From: Clostridium sp. M62/1
GTDB lineage: Bacteria > Bacillota > Clostridia > Lachnospirales > Lachnospiraceae
Assembly: GCF_020736365.1 (NCBI RefSeq)
Contig: NZ_CP085988.1
Span: 2,424,001-2,488,000 of the forward strand
Direction: 5' to 3'
Length of the DNA stretch: 64,000 nt
This document shows, piece after piece, positions 44,046 through 53,062 of the stretch. The translations under genes and the position numbers were made by a program. Positions within the stretch are counted from its first letter, which is position 1. Every line of letters starts with the position of its first letter. Under the pieces are notes generated by a model. It worked only from the letters and a program-made list of their open reading frames with translations, had not been told where the DNA came from and ran no database searches.

Positions 44046-45074
44046 TCACTTGTCTCCTGTTTCATTCTGCATAACATCATCCAACACATGATATTCCCGC
44101 TGCAGTTCCTGGCGCAGTTCTTCCTCTGACGGCAGGTAAAGCTTATATTTGGAAGTAAAAACCTGATGATTGTCTTCTGGCAGCGTATAACGCACTACCG
44201 ATTCACTTTTATCCGCACAAAGGACAATCCCAATGGGAAGATTATCCCCCTCATTCATCATCTCTCTCGTATAATAGTTTACATACATCTGCATTTGTCC
44301 TAGATCCTGATGCGTCAATTTTCCCGTTTTAAGATCAATCAAGACAAAGCATTTTAAAATGTAATTGTAAAACACGAGGTCAATGAAAAAATGCTCTCCA
44401 TCGAAGGTAAATCGCTTTTGTCTGGCCACAAAGGAAAAACCTCTTCCCAATTCCAGAAGGAATTTCTGCAAATGATCAATAAGCGCCTGTTCCAATTCAC
44501 TTTCATAGAAACTGGCATTCTGTTCCAGTCCCAGAAACTCCAGGACATAAGGGTCGCGGATAATATCTTCCGGCTTTTTACCCGGCTCCAGCTTATTGAT
44601 TTCTGCAGCTACCCCTTTTTTATCCTGACTGGACAGCAGGCGTTCATAGAAAAAGCTGTTGATCTGACGCTCCAGCTGCCTTGTACTCCAAGCTGATTTT
44701 ACACATTCTTCCAGATAAAATTGTCGAGCTTTTTCATTTTCTACTTTTATAAGCAAGCGATAATGTGTCCAACTCAATTCATCACGCAGTGCGTGATAAT
44801 TTGGAAAGGTCAAATAAAACTGCCTCATATAACTAAGATTGGTTACCGTAAACCCTCTTCCAAAGTCGGCCGTCATCTGTTTCGATAATTCTCTTAATAA
44901 CTTTGTTCCATATTCTGCCTTTGTTTCACCGCCCTGCTTCTCAATAATACTTTTTCCAATCTCCCAGTACGCCTTGACCATCGCAGAATTGGCTGTATGA
45001 TATACCCTATTGCGAGCGGTCGCCAGGATTTCTTTGATGTGGTTGTAAAACTCTAAGTCAATCAATTGATTCAT
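44046..45074 (-). CDS. YhcG-family PD-(D/E)XK nuclease (DUF1016)
   Basis: 342 aa. N-terminal DUF1016 domain (about 1-150) with YWEIGKSIIEKQGG, LSKQMTADFGRGFTVTNL and SWTHYRLLIKVENE; the C-terminal nuclease domain (about 170-330) has ELEQALIDHLQKFLLELGRGF, DGEHFFIDLVFYNYILKCFVLIDLKTGKL (Asp, and Asp-x-Lys core) and YYTREMMNEGDNLPIGIVLC. Such proteins occur in mobile islands and next to restriction systems; their target is not settled. Stands downstream of the RES/deoxyribosyltransferase-like pair, same strand, with a 106-bp gap. Confidence 0.9.
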   Translation of the reverse strand: MNQLIDLEFYNHIKEILATARNRVYHTANSAMVKAYWEIGKSIIEKQGGETKAEYGTKLLRELSKQMTADFGRGFTVTNLSYMRQFYLTFPNYHALRDELSWTHYRLLIKVENEKARQFYLEECVKSAWSTRQLERQINSFFYERLLSSQDKKGVAAEINKLEPGKKPEDIIRDPYVLEFLGLEQNASFYESELEQALIDHLQKFLLELGRGFSFVARQKRFTFDGEHFFIDLVFYNYILKCFVLIDLKTGKLTHQDLGQMQMYVNYYTREMMNEGDNLPIGIVLCADKSESVVRYTLPEDNHQVFTSKYKLYLPSEEELRQELQREYHVLDDVMQNETGDK

Positions 45075-45180
45075 AATCCCTCTCCAAGTATAGTTAATGG
45101 GGCCTTGTCCAACCTCTGATCTTTAAAGCCCGAATCATATTCGCAATGTCATTCTGCTGTGCATCGACTTTTAGAAATTT

Positions 45181-46215
45181 TTAATCTATAGTGGCCTTTA
45201 TACGTTTTTCAAGTCTTTCAGGAATATCTTCTTCAGTTTCCCACATAATAGTATTCTTCTGAGCAATATCAAAATGCAGTTTTGTAGTCGATTTGCAGAG
45301 TTGAATGACTGGTTTTCCAAGTCCCATGGCATATCCTTCTTCAAAATATGCCCCATTATTTTGATGGGTAAGATCCACTACTACAAATTTACTGTCCTTA
45401 ATATATTTTAACAATTCAGGTGTAATAAACTCATTATGTTCAACCTCATCGATCAATACAGCATGATACCCTGCATTTTTTACACCTTTCCTAATAGCTT
45501 CTCTTAACACTTTGGTGTCATCGCCAAATTTCATAGCTACTAAAACATCTTTTCCATGAGTATTGTTCTTTTGTAGTATATCAATTCTTGCATAGCATTC
45601 AGGTAAAATCTGCAAATTTATTTTGTCACCCGAATCATTCCACCAATTTGTAGATGTCAGACTTTTTATATATGATTGATCCTTAAGGTAGTTTAACATA
45701 AAGCCTACTTGATTTTTTAATGCATCATTGCTTCTTTCTATAGGCCTACCAAATTGATCATAATCAAATCTGTCCACAAAAAGAACACTGTAAAGTTCTT
45801 CTTTCTTTAATGTAAGACATTCTCCTATATGTTTAATATGATTACCAAAATAAAGAAGGATCCGATCTATCTTTTCAGCAAATGTCTTTGGATACCAATT
45901 TTCTACAGTTTCATTATCAAGATATATTGGTAATCCGTGTTCTCTATTTCCCTTGTGAAATTCCTCTTTTACTTTATCAACCCATTCTTTTGATCTGTTT
46001 GTATAAAATGCCAGTTCATTTTTATAACCATTATAAACAAGAAATGCTGCCAAATGATTCCTATTAAACGGAATCTCATCAATATTAATGTCCAGAGGCA
46101 ACTGCAGTTCTATTCTTCCACAGACAGGGCATGTATAGAATGTCGATGGAACCGACATATCTGTATCTTTCAAAGCATTCGAATTACACATAGGACATTT
46201 ACATTGCTTACTCAT
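45181..46215 (-). CDS. Zinc-ribbon protein with nucleoside 2-deoxyribosyltransferase/TIR-like C-terminal domain
   Basis: 344 aa. Residues 5-33 form a zinc ribbon (CKCPMC ... CPVCGR). The middle (about 40-210) is helical and unrecognised. The C-terminal part (about 218-330) reads KDVLVAMKFGDD, AGYHAVLIDEVEHNEFI, SKFVVVDLTHQNNGAYFEEG and YAMGLGKPVI. This is the pattern of nucleoside 2-deoxyribosyltransferase-like folds, which are related to TIR NADases and occur as effectors in bacterial immunity; the Glu of YFEEG would be catalytic. Ends of the domain and activity are inferred. It starts 14 bp after the RES gene, in one transcript. Confidence 0.75.
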   Translation of the reverse strand: MSKQCKCPMCNSNALKDTDMSVPSTFYTCPVCGRIELQLPLDINIDEIPFNRNHLAAFLVYNGYKNELAFYTNRSKEWVDKVKEEFHKGNREHGLPIYLDNETVENWYPKTFAEKIDRILLYFGNHIKHIGECLTLKKEELYSVLFVDRFDYDQFGRPIERSNDALKNQVGFMLNYLKDQSYIKSLTSTNWWNDSGDKINLQILPECYARIDILQKNNTHGKDVLVAMKFGDDTKVLREAIRKGVKNAGYHAVLIDEVEHNEFITPELLKYIKDSKFVVVDLTHQNNGAYFEEGYAMGLGKPVIQLCKSTTKLHFDIAQKNTIMWETEEDIPERLEKRIKATID

Positions 46216-46229
46216 TTTATCACCTCGTT

Positions 46230-47048
46230 TTATTTTAGTTTTTCATATGTTATCTTGTCATCATTTCCCACGATATTATATTGCTCATCAATATAAAATA
46301 ATCTACTTCCTTCGAATTCATAATCTATATCATCGCACTTCCAAATAGCTATATTGTTTTTATGTGTAAAATATGACATATATTTCACACCGTCTATTGG
46401 CAGTTCTTTTAACGCTTTTGCTATAACATGAGATACTTTATAATCTTGTTCTGTATAGTCAGGCATAGTCAAATATAATTCTGCGCCACGAAAAAGCGTC
46501 TCCGCATCTAATTCCTCATCCTCATTATATCGTTTGAATTGTTCTATGATGAAATCATCATTTATATTTGTTCTTAGCCATGTTGCAAAATCAAATATTT
46601 TAAACTCTTTCTTTTGACTAAATTTTCCTACGGAAATATAACTTCCACTTATAGGTTTCATTTCCGCAATTACAGTTTTCAAATCTTCGGCTATATAAAA
46701 CACGGATTCTCCAGCATCATTCAAACGCCCAGCTTTACAAATGGCAGCAGGAGCCTTTCCAGATTCTTTTTCATTAAATGCTCCCACTAAATGTCCATTT
46801 ATCTCTATAATACCTTTTCCTGTATTCACATCTTTCTCAAAGTTCACCGTTCTCGCACGATAATATTCAATATTCTCAGTCTCAAAGACCGGCAACAGCT
46901 TAAATAGTTTTTTATATGGATCTAGGAGATTATCAATAGACTTACCTTTAAGTGCGTTAAAAACAAGTCCACGGTTATTCAAAATAGCAAAACGTGACAT
47001 CCATTTCTTTTTTTGTTGCTCTAAATCCAAATCTATATCCATATTCAC
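46230..47048 (-). CDS. RES-domain protein (putative NAD-consuming effector)
   Basis: 272 aa. RES marks are Arg64 and Arg66 in EYYRARTVNF, GRLNDAGESVFYIA (107-120), the Glu of KTVIAEMKP (129), and near the end DGVKYMSYFTHKNNIAIW. In characterised RES toxins these residues bind and break NAD+. The usual Xre-type antitoxin gene is absent; the partner here is the zinc-ribbon/deoxyribosyltransferase-like gene. The first 40 residues form a separate helical start. GTG start with GCGAGG upstream; ATG two codons later is possible. Unlike the GC-rich tns genes, it is AT-rich. Confidence 0.85.
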   Translation of the reverse strand: MNMDIDLDLEQQKKKWMSRFAILNNRGLVFNALKGKSIDNLLDPYKKLFKLLPVFETENIEYYRARTVNFEKDVNTGKGIIEINGHLVGAFNEKESGKAPAAICKAGRLNDAGESVFYIAEDLKTVIAEMKPISGSYISVGKFSQKKEFKIFDFATWLRTNINDDFIIEQFKRYNEDEELDAETLFRGAELYLTMPDYTEQDYKVSHVIAKALKELPIDGVKYMSYFTHKNNIAIWKCDDIDYEFEGSRLFYIDEQYNIVGNDDKITYEKLK

Positions 47049-47083
47049 AAATCCTCGCTATCCAGTAATATTACTCTGACTGT

Positions 47084-47113
47084 ATTATACTTTATATTTC
47101 TCAACAATTACAA
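47084..47113 (-). promoter_or_regulatory. Promoter of the RES/deoxyribosyltransferase-like operon
   Basis: TTGTAA (47108-47113), 18-bp spacer, TATAAT (47084-47089) on the minus strand, about 36 bp before the RES start. Confidence 0.6.
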
Positions 47114-47132
47114 TGACAATTTGCAAATATAT

Positions 47133-47158
47133 AGAGGCAGCCTCCCTGCTGCCCCTCA
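47133..47158 (-). terminator. Hairpin after the second TniQ gene
   Basis: GAGGGGCAGC and GCTGCCTC pair around a GGGAG loop on the minus strand, followed by TATATATTT and no T run. It probably separates the tns operon from the cargo promoter. Confidence 0.5.
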
Positions 47159-47166
47159 CACCTTCT

Positions 47167-49332
47167 CTACCCAAACACCATCTCCATCCCCTTCGCTGCC
47201 CCCAAAGGATACGCCTTCACAAACAACTGAAGGCTCTGCCTCGTCATCCCATTCTCTTCCATCCACTCCTGCACGGCCTCCACCTTCTCCGGGTTTTCCG
47301 CCGCATACATCAGCAGGTTCAATGCGGTATGTATCTTCTGATTCTCCTGAGTCACTGGGAACTTAGATTTTCTGACCCGGAAAGTCCGATCTGCAATCTT
47401 TACCCTGACCGAATCCTCCGACTGCACCATGTTTGTAAATATATATTCCATCTCCGGCTGTTCTTCAATGATCCCTGCATGATAAGCCGCCGACTCGTAA
47501 GCATACACGCCCTCCACATTCCCATTTCTCTTGATATATTTTCGGTACGCAATCTCGTCCGCTGTATATTCCTCCAGGGAATAGGTATTCCAGGACAGCT
47601 TTCTGAGATACCCGTTTTTTATCAGCCCATTCATGACCGAGTTTAAATTATCTGATTTCATGTCCAGACCCTCTCGAATGTCTTCAATGAAGCAGATTCC
47701 TCCGTTGATCTCGCAGGCCCTTTTTACGGCCACGTAAACATTGGAGCGGACGCTGTACTCACTCCGACTTCGGATCGCGGGCGTGCAAAGGATACATCTC
47801 TGACCGGCAAGAAAATTAGGCGGATAAAGCTCCGTATCGGTTCCGCAGCGGTGATGCCGAATCTTTACCTTTGTTTTCTCGTTCACATAAGGAACAATCA
47901 GGTCATATTCCCCATTTCCCAGGATCCTTATTTTTTCCTCAAATGTATCCCGGTAACGGTTGTCGCTGTTACAGATACGGCAGAAAGGATGGTCCAGGAA
48001 ACCTTTCAAGTGAATCATAAATTCCCCACCGCACGACAGGCACTGAACCCGGATGAGCTGGCCCTCACCTTTTGCCCCGTTATATTCCAGCAGTCGGAAC
48101 CTTGTTTTTGTCGGATCGATCCGCCGCTGTATTTCCTCCAAGTCCACGCCGGCCTCGCAGGTGCATGCCCGTCTTCCCCAGATCATGTCGGAAAAATTGA
48201 TGTTCCTGACACTGCCGCAGGTCTTATGGAGAATTTTGGTCTGCTTTCCAAAGCCCTGGAATGGCTCCAGCATTTCATAATTTCCGTCTCCCAGATGTGA
48301 CAGATAGCGCTCTGCAATGGCGTCATCCGTCAGGCTCTGGTCACATTCCGGGCAGCCCACGCCGATCTCCGGGCCGTATTTGTGTATGTAGAACTTGTTC
48401 CCGCATTTCGGACAGCGCACCTTCAAAATCGGATCAAAATTTTCCAACACCCCATAGGGCTCCAGGAGGGGAAGGCCGGAATCCCGAAATTTAAGAACCG
48501 CTTCATAAAATTCCTCATACTCCTCAAACAGAAAAGCCAGCAATGCCAGCATTTCTTCCATTACAATACTGTCCTGCCCCATCAGCTTCCGAATCCGGAC
48601 GGCAATGTCATCCGACCGAAAGAACGGGGCAAAGCCCGCATCCGCCAGCCCGGATATCAGGCCTCCATAAGGATATTCCGGGCGGAAGCCTTTCTTTACA
48701 AGCTGCCTGCGGACGGCTTCCTTGGTCTGAGCAAGGCTGATTCCTGCCGCCGGCTTCCGATACATTTCCTTCACAAAGCGGCTGAGACGTTCCTCAGCCT
48801 CCATACCGGCCTTCAGCCTTAACGGCTCTTCCCCGACGATCCTGCCTTCCATTACCCGACACCGAACCAACGGCTTTCCGTTATGGACACGGACCCCCGG
48901 CAGCTGATCCTCCACACGAAGGTACCAGCTTCCCTCCCTTGCGTGCAGGTCTATAATCTCTGTCTGACATGCGGGAATACAGGTCTTCCTGTCCGTGCGG
49001 GGCCGCAAAATGAACTCCGCCAGTTTTACCTGCTCCCCAAACGTCCGCAGCGGCAGCATGGCGTAATAATCCGTATGGAACCGAAGAAACTCCTCCACGC
49101 TTGGGAACTTCCTGTGAAGAGCGTGCAGGCTGCAGAGCCGCTCCAGATTCAGTATATAGTCGTATCGAATCGTTCCCCTGATTTCCGCATCCTCCCTGGG
49201 GTTGAAAAACGTCCGGAAAAAGCGTGTTTCCTCGCCTTTATTTCCCTCGATCCGGTTTTCCTGCAGGATGCGCTCATACCATCCGTAGAGCAGTTCATCA
49301 TCCTGGATTTTTAATACACGCGGCAGCAGCAT
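47167..49332 (-). CDS. TniQ/TnsD-family target-selection protein, second
   Basis: 721 aa. N-terminal TniQ-like domain (about 1-160) with DDELLYGWYERIL, YDYILNLERLCSL and a CIPACQ segment. The centre (about 290-520) is a series of zinc-ribbon modules: VRCPKCGNKFYIHKYGPEIGVGCPEC, HKTCGS...RRACTC, VQCLSCGGEFMIHL...FCRIC and HHRCGT...QRCILC, with LGDGNYE and LGNGEYD spacers. A winged-helix-like C-terminal region follows (INGGICFIEDIREGL, LIKNGYLRKLSWNTYSLEEY). ATG 49330-49332 has GGGAGG 8 bp upstream. It has its own upstream terminator and so may be expressed apart from tnsABC. Confidence 0.75.
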   Translation of the reverse strand: MLLPRVLKIQDDELLYGWYERILQENRIEGNKGEETRFFRTFFNPREDAEIRGTIRYDYILNLERLCSLHALHRKFPSVEEFLRFHTDYYAMLPLRTFGEQVKLAEFILRPRTDRKTCIPACQTEIIDLHAREGSWYLRVEDQLPGVRVHNGKPLVRCRVMEGRIVGEEPLRLKAGMEAEERLSRFVKEMYRKPAAGISLAQTKEAVRRQLVKKGFRPEYPYGGLISGLADAGFAPFFRSDDIAVRIRKLMGQDSIVMEEMLALLAFLFEEYEEFYEAVLKFRDSGLPLLEPYGVLENFDPILKVRCPKCGNKFYIHKYGPEIGVGCPECDQSLTDDAIAERYLSHLGDGNYEMLEPFQGFGKQTKILHKTCGSVRNINFSDMIWGRRACTCEAGVDLEEIQRRIDPTKTRFRLLEYNGAKGEGQLIRVQCLSCGGEFMIHLKGFLDHPFCRICNSDNRYRDTFEEKIRILGNGEYDLIVPYVNEKTKVKIRHHRCGTDTELYPPNFLAGQRCILCTPAIRSRSEYSVRSNVYVAVKRACEINGGICFIEDIREGLDMKSDNLNSVMNGLIKNGYLRKLSWNTYSLEEYTADEIAYRKYIKRNGNVEGVYAYESAAYHAGIIEEQPEMEYIFTNMVQSEDSVRVKIADRTFRVRKSKFPVTQENQKIHTALNLLMYAAENPEKVEAVQEWMEENGMTRQSLQLFVKAYPLGAAKGMEMVFG

Positions 49333-49393
49333 AGGCTTCCCTCCCATAAATTTTGTTTCCTATATTATGGTCCGTCTGCCTGCAATTACCGCA

Positions 49394-49422
49394 CAAAAAG
49401 GGGCCTCCCTCTCAGGAGACCC
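49394..49422 (-). terminator. Terminator after the first TniQ gene
   Basis: GGGTCTCC and GGGAGGCCC pair on the minus strand, followed by CTTTTTG, 11-40 bp after the stop of the first TniQ gene. It would partly isolate the second TniQ gene. Confidence 0.65.
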
Positions 49423-49433
49423 GGAAGCAGATG

Positions 49434-51416
49434 TTACTTTTTATTGTTCTCCGGGGGATACGCCCTTTCTCCCAGGGCATATACCCCCTTTTCCACTCTT
49501 TTCAGATAACCGTTGTCATTGAGCCACCGGCAGATACTCCTTCTTGCTCCATGACTGATTCCGGGAAGATCCTCCGCGATCCAGTGCCCTTCCCTTTCAC
49601 ATGTCTCCCTGGCCCGGTCAAACACCGCAAACCGGTCGTTGATCAGCGTTTCCGGCCTGGATGACCGAAAGCGGAATACGGCGGACGGTGTGGGCCGGAT
49701 CAATTCCTGGATAATAAAGCTTCTGGATTTATGGAATACGGTACCGTCCGCACACCGGACCGTTACCCGGTCTCTTTGGATTTCCTCCACATTGTACAGG
49801 CCGTCCGTGCAGTCACGTACCGCCTGCTCCACATATTCCCTCGGCCAATTCACCGGAGTACAGAGCGGACAGCGGTATCCCTCCCGGAAACCGTCCGGCG
49901 TTATCGCAAACCAGGTGCCGCAGGACGCATGGCGTACCAGCATCTTGTCCCGGTATCCCCCGTAGGGCGATATCCTGATGTACTCCTTCCCGGTAAGCGC
50001 CTCCATGGCCTGGTCAACGGATAAGGACGGCACGTATCGCGGGCTGCAGATACGGCAGGTGAGATTGGGAAGGAAGTACACCGGCTTTACGTCAAAAACC
50101 CCGCCGCATTTTTTATGCCTGATCCGTATCTTTCTCCCGGAAGGATCTTCCACGAAGGATTCCGCCAAAAACTCCCGGCGTTTCTTATCAATCAGGTCCT
50201 GATATTCGTCCAGACTGAGCACCACTTCACATTTGCAGCGTTTCTCCCCAAACACGATGTCATAAAAATCATCCCTGTAAGCTCCGCAGGTATCATGGAT
50301 AACCCTGCACGCCTTGATCTTTTCGGGGACATAATCCGTATGGTATTTTCCGTCTCCCAGTCTGGAGAGCATACGGTTGGCAAGTTCTTCCGGAGACAGC
50401 TTTTCATCGCAGCTCGGACAGCCAAGTCCCATGAGCAAAGCGTAGGGATGCGTGTAAAATTCACGGCCGCAGCCGCATTTCAGCTTTACGATCACCCCAA
50501 AATCGGAAAGGAGTTCAAATCTCCCCTGCAGCTCCGTCCGCAGCGCCCGCTCCTGTCCCGCAGTGTCCGCGCCCATTTCCCGGACCGTAAGATATGTTTC
50601 GGCGGCCTGGAGCAGACACTCCCCATCCTTTACCTGCCTCTGGAGAAACAATTCAAACCGATCCATGCCGTTAAAAGCACACTGCATGCCGTACCGTTCC
50701 CTGATCCGTTCATATGCCTCCGACACCGCAAGGCCTTCTTTTTGGATTTTATTCTGGACGCTTCGGATAATCTCCGTGAAATCGGTATAGGCCGGTTCCC
50801 GGTAAAGCCCCGCCAGGAATCCGCTGCGGAGAATTTCCGTCCTCATCTCCTCCACGGCCTCCTCCCCGTCGGTGCGGAAAACATCTGCCTGTTCCCATAA
50901 ATCCGCCGCCCTCTCCGTGCGAACCATTTTCAGGGGACATAAATGTTTCGGGCAGATCTTCATTCCGGGTATATGGTGTTCCGCATGGTAATAAGCTTCC
51001 CCATACCGTTTTATATCCTCCCTCATGCAGTCCGGACAGAGCTTGAGATAGGGAAGGCTTCTTGTCGTCCTCACGGGCCGGATGAAATTATGGGCGCCGT
51101 GCAGGACGGCTTCCATATACCTGGCCTGATGGGAAAAACGCATGAACGGAAGGATGGTCCCCGTCGGCAGCATTTCAAACACCAGACGGCGTATATCCGG
51201 AAAGGAACGGAGCCTTATGTTTTCGGCCGCTGCCCGTTCCGCGTCCGTGACATAATCGTATGGGATTTTGGTGCCCCTTCCCGTGCCGTACCCGATGCCA
51301 AAGTTGCGGAAAGCAAACCGCCGAAAAGATTCCGGTTCCTCATTATGCCGGTACATGCGCAGCGCAAACCCGTAAAGCAGTTCCCCTTCATATGGCTTTT
51401 CACAATAAGACAGCAT
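49434..51416 (-). CDS. TniQ/TnsD-family target-selection protein, first
   Basis: 660 aa. The N-terminal TniQ domain is clear: CEKPYEGELLYGFALRMYRHN, LPFMRFSHQARYMEAVLHG, LPYLKLCPDCMREDIKRYGEAYYH, HHIPGMKICPKHLCPL, with the CPxC..H..CxxH zinc site. From about residue 320, zinc-ribbon modules recur (LKCGCGREFYTHPYALLMG / CPSC; HDTCGAYRDD / KRCKC; HKKCGGVFDVKPVYF / CRIC; HASCGTWFAITPDGF / CPLC), again with LGDGKYH spacers. The end is a helical domain. Starts 1 bp after tnsC with GGAGG 7 bp upstream. It should choose the target site for TnsABC. Confidence 0.88.
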   Translation of the reverse strand: MLSYCEKPYEGELLYGFALRMYRHNEEPESFRRFAFRNFGIGYGTGRGTKIPYDYVTDAERAAAENIRLRSFPDIRRLVFEMLPTGTILPFMRFSHQARYMEAVLHGAHNFIRPVRTTRSLPYLKLCPDCMREDIKRYGEAYYHAEHHIPGMKICPKHLCPLKMVRTERAADLWEQADVFRTDGEEAVEEMRTEILRSGFLAGLYREPAYTDFTEIIRSVQNKIQKEGLAVSEAYERIRERYGMQCAFNGMDRFELFLQRQVKDGECLLQAAETYLTVREMGADTAGQERALRTELQGRFELLSDFGVIVKLKCGCGREFYTHPYALLMGLGCPSCDEKLSPEELANRMLSRLGDGKYHTDYVPEKIKACRVIHDTCGAYRDDFYDIVFGEKRCKCEVVLSLDEYQDLIDKKRREFLAESFVEDPSGRKIRIRHKKCGGVFDVKPVYFLPNLTCRICSPRYVPSLSVDQAMEALTGKEYIRISPYGGYRDKMLVRHASCGTWFAITPDGFREGYRCPLCTPVNWPREYVEQAVRDCTDGLYNVEEIQRDRVTVRCADGTVFHKSRSFIIQELIRPTPSAVFRFRSSRPETLINDRFAVFDRARETCEREGHWIAEDLPGISHGARRSICRWLNDNGYLKRVEKGVYALGERAYPPENNKK

Positions 51417-53048
51417 TTAGATTCCTCCCGCCGCTTTCTTCATGTCTTCCATCAGTTCCTCATCGCTTAAGACCGGTCCGGGACTCTTTTCCTCTTTCTT
51501 TCCGGCCCTCTTCTTCCGGCCTGGGATCCTCATTTTTTTCAAAACACCCATCACGGCCTTTGTTTTATCCGATACCGGCAGCTCCGCAAAGCCCTCTTCT
51601 TTTTCCGCCTCTTCGTATGCCGCGCTGATCATCGCCTCACTGTAAATGTCAAATACGTTCATAATGCTGCTTCGAACTGCCGCCATGTCCGCAACCCGGC
51701 CATAGGATTTTGCATTCAGCATGCCCTTTAACTCCGCTTCCTTCTTTTGATATTCGCTGTTTTCTCCCTCTCCCCGGATGGAAGTGCGGTAATCCAGACG
51801 TCCTTTCAGGTTTTTGTCCCTGGACACACGGATCATGGCGCCCATCTTTTCCAGTTCCCTGGTGGTAAGCAGCCCCCTCAGATACTCGCAGTCCATCTTT
51901 TCCGGGCAGTTTCGGAGTATGGCGTGTCTCTGGATGGTAAAGCAGATGGTGGTGATCGCGTCAATGGAGCCTCCGGACAGATCCGCAATCAGCTCCGCCG
52001 TTCCATCAGAGAACGGAACGGGAATCTCCGTAAACTGATACTGCCACAGTACGGACACCAGCTGCTTCACATATTCCCTCTCCATGCAGTACTCATCCGC
52101 CTTTACCGTGATCCCCGCGATGCGCCGGTATATTCTCAGATCCCCGGCGATCTTGTCCATGGCGTCCGGCGTGCCGATACAGCACAGGGCAACCCCGCTG
52201 TTCGAGGTTATGGCCAGAAAGTTCTCAAAGGATTTTGCGGAATTTGCCTTGAAGTCCATCTGCTGGATCTCGTCAATGATAATCATGCCTATGGAAAATT
52301 TCTTTATGATCTGCGTCATCATATTACTTGCCCGTCCGACATTGCTTGTCTGCTTCGAAAACATTTCGCTGTAATATGAATCCTGGCCCAGGAGGTCATC
52401 CATCTGCTGGCCGAACTGTATGAACAGCGCCTTCAGGTTGCTGTTAGCCGGAGCGGTAAGAAGCACGATTGGAATCTGGATATAGGAAACCTCATCCAGT
52501 TCATGAATGATAACCTTCGGGAACTTCCGCAGCGTCAGCCGGATGGCCGACGTTTTTCCAGAGCCAGCCGTCCCGATGACGGAAAAGGCGGGAGGGGTGC
52601 TCATCAGGTCATTCCGGCGGGAGCACATGGCCGTCGATACCGTATGCCCGTCCAGGACGATCTCTGCAGTCTTCCCGGTCTCCGCAAGCCTGTATTCACG
52701 GTTGGCATAGCTGCGGATCAGGCAGTTATGGAGCGTGGACTCAACACTTGCATGAAACGGGAGGGGAAGCCTCACATCCTTGATCCCAAACAGGATCCTC
52801 TGCCTTTCTTCCGTCCCCATTTGGGGAACCAGTCGGCTGTCATATCCCGGAAGGGGAACGGCATGGCTTCTGTACAGTCCCTGCATATCCTCTTCTTCCG
52901 GAAGAGCGCATATATTGGGATTATTTTCATACCCATCATACATGCGGTACCGTGCCGCCACAACATCGTTTTCATCCAGGAGCCTTGCATCATACTGAGC
53001 GGCGTCACGCGAAACATACGAAAGATTAAAATTCCGGATTTTCTTCAT
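51417..53048 (-). CDS. tnsC: TnsC/TniB-type AAA+ ATPase of a Tn7-like transposon
   Basis: 543 aa. Walker A FSVIGTAGSGKTSAIRL (about residues 156-171), Walker B IGMIIIDEIQQMDF, sensor segment VALCCIGTPDAMDKIA, and the EYVKQLVSVLWQYQFTE lid region. It links the TnsD/TniQ target complex to the TnsA/TnsB transposase. The ATG at 53046-53048 has GGAGG 8 bp upstream. The C-terminal 70 residues are Lys/Glu-rich (PGRKKRAGKKEEKSPG). Transcribed with tnsA, tnsB and the first TniQ gene. Confidence 0.9.
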   Translation of the reverse strand: MKKIRNFNLSYVSRDAAQYDARLLDENDVVAARYRMYDGYENNPNICALPEEEDMQGLYRSHAVPLPGYDSRLVPQMGTEERQRILFGIKDVRLPLPFHASVESTLHNCLIRSYANREYRLAETGKTAEIVLDGHTVSTAMCSRRNDLMSTPPAFSVIGTAGSGKTSAIRLTLRKFPKVIIHELDEVSYIQIPIVLLTAPANSNLKALFIQFGQQMDDLLGQDSYYSEMFSKQTSNVGRASNMMTQIIKKFSIGMIIIDEIQQMDFKANSAKSFENFLAITSNSGVALCCIGTPDAMDKIAGDLRIYRRIAGITVKADEYCMEREYVKQLVSVLWQYQFTEIPVPFSDGTAELIADLSGGSIDAITTICFTIQRHAILRNCPEKMDCEYLRGLLTTRELEKMGAMIRVSRDKNLKGRLDYRTSIRGEGENSEYQKKEAELKGMLNAKSYGRVADMAAVRSSIMNVFDIYSEAMISAAYEEAEKEEGFAELPVSDKTKAVMGVLKKMRIPGRKKRAGKKEEKSPGPVLSDEELMEDMKKAAGGI

Positions 53049-53062
53049 CCATATCACCTCCG

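Larger units (their letters stand above)
40937..44818. repeat. Tandem duplication of a YhcG-nuclease locus (copy A 40937-43170, copy B 43837-44818)
   Basis: Copy A without its IS (40937-41684 joined to 43050-43170) aligns with 43837-44818. The match covers about 200 bp of gene-free DNA after the stop plus most of the nuclease gene. Copy A has lost about 110 bp between the segments around 43087 (GACAGCAGACGTT) and ATAAGCAAGCGATAATG. The copies are diverged at many positions, so the duplication is older than the IS insertion. Confidence 0.85.
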
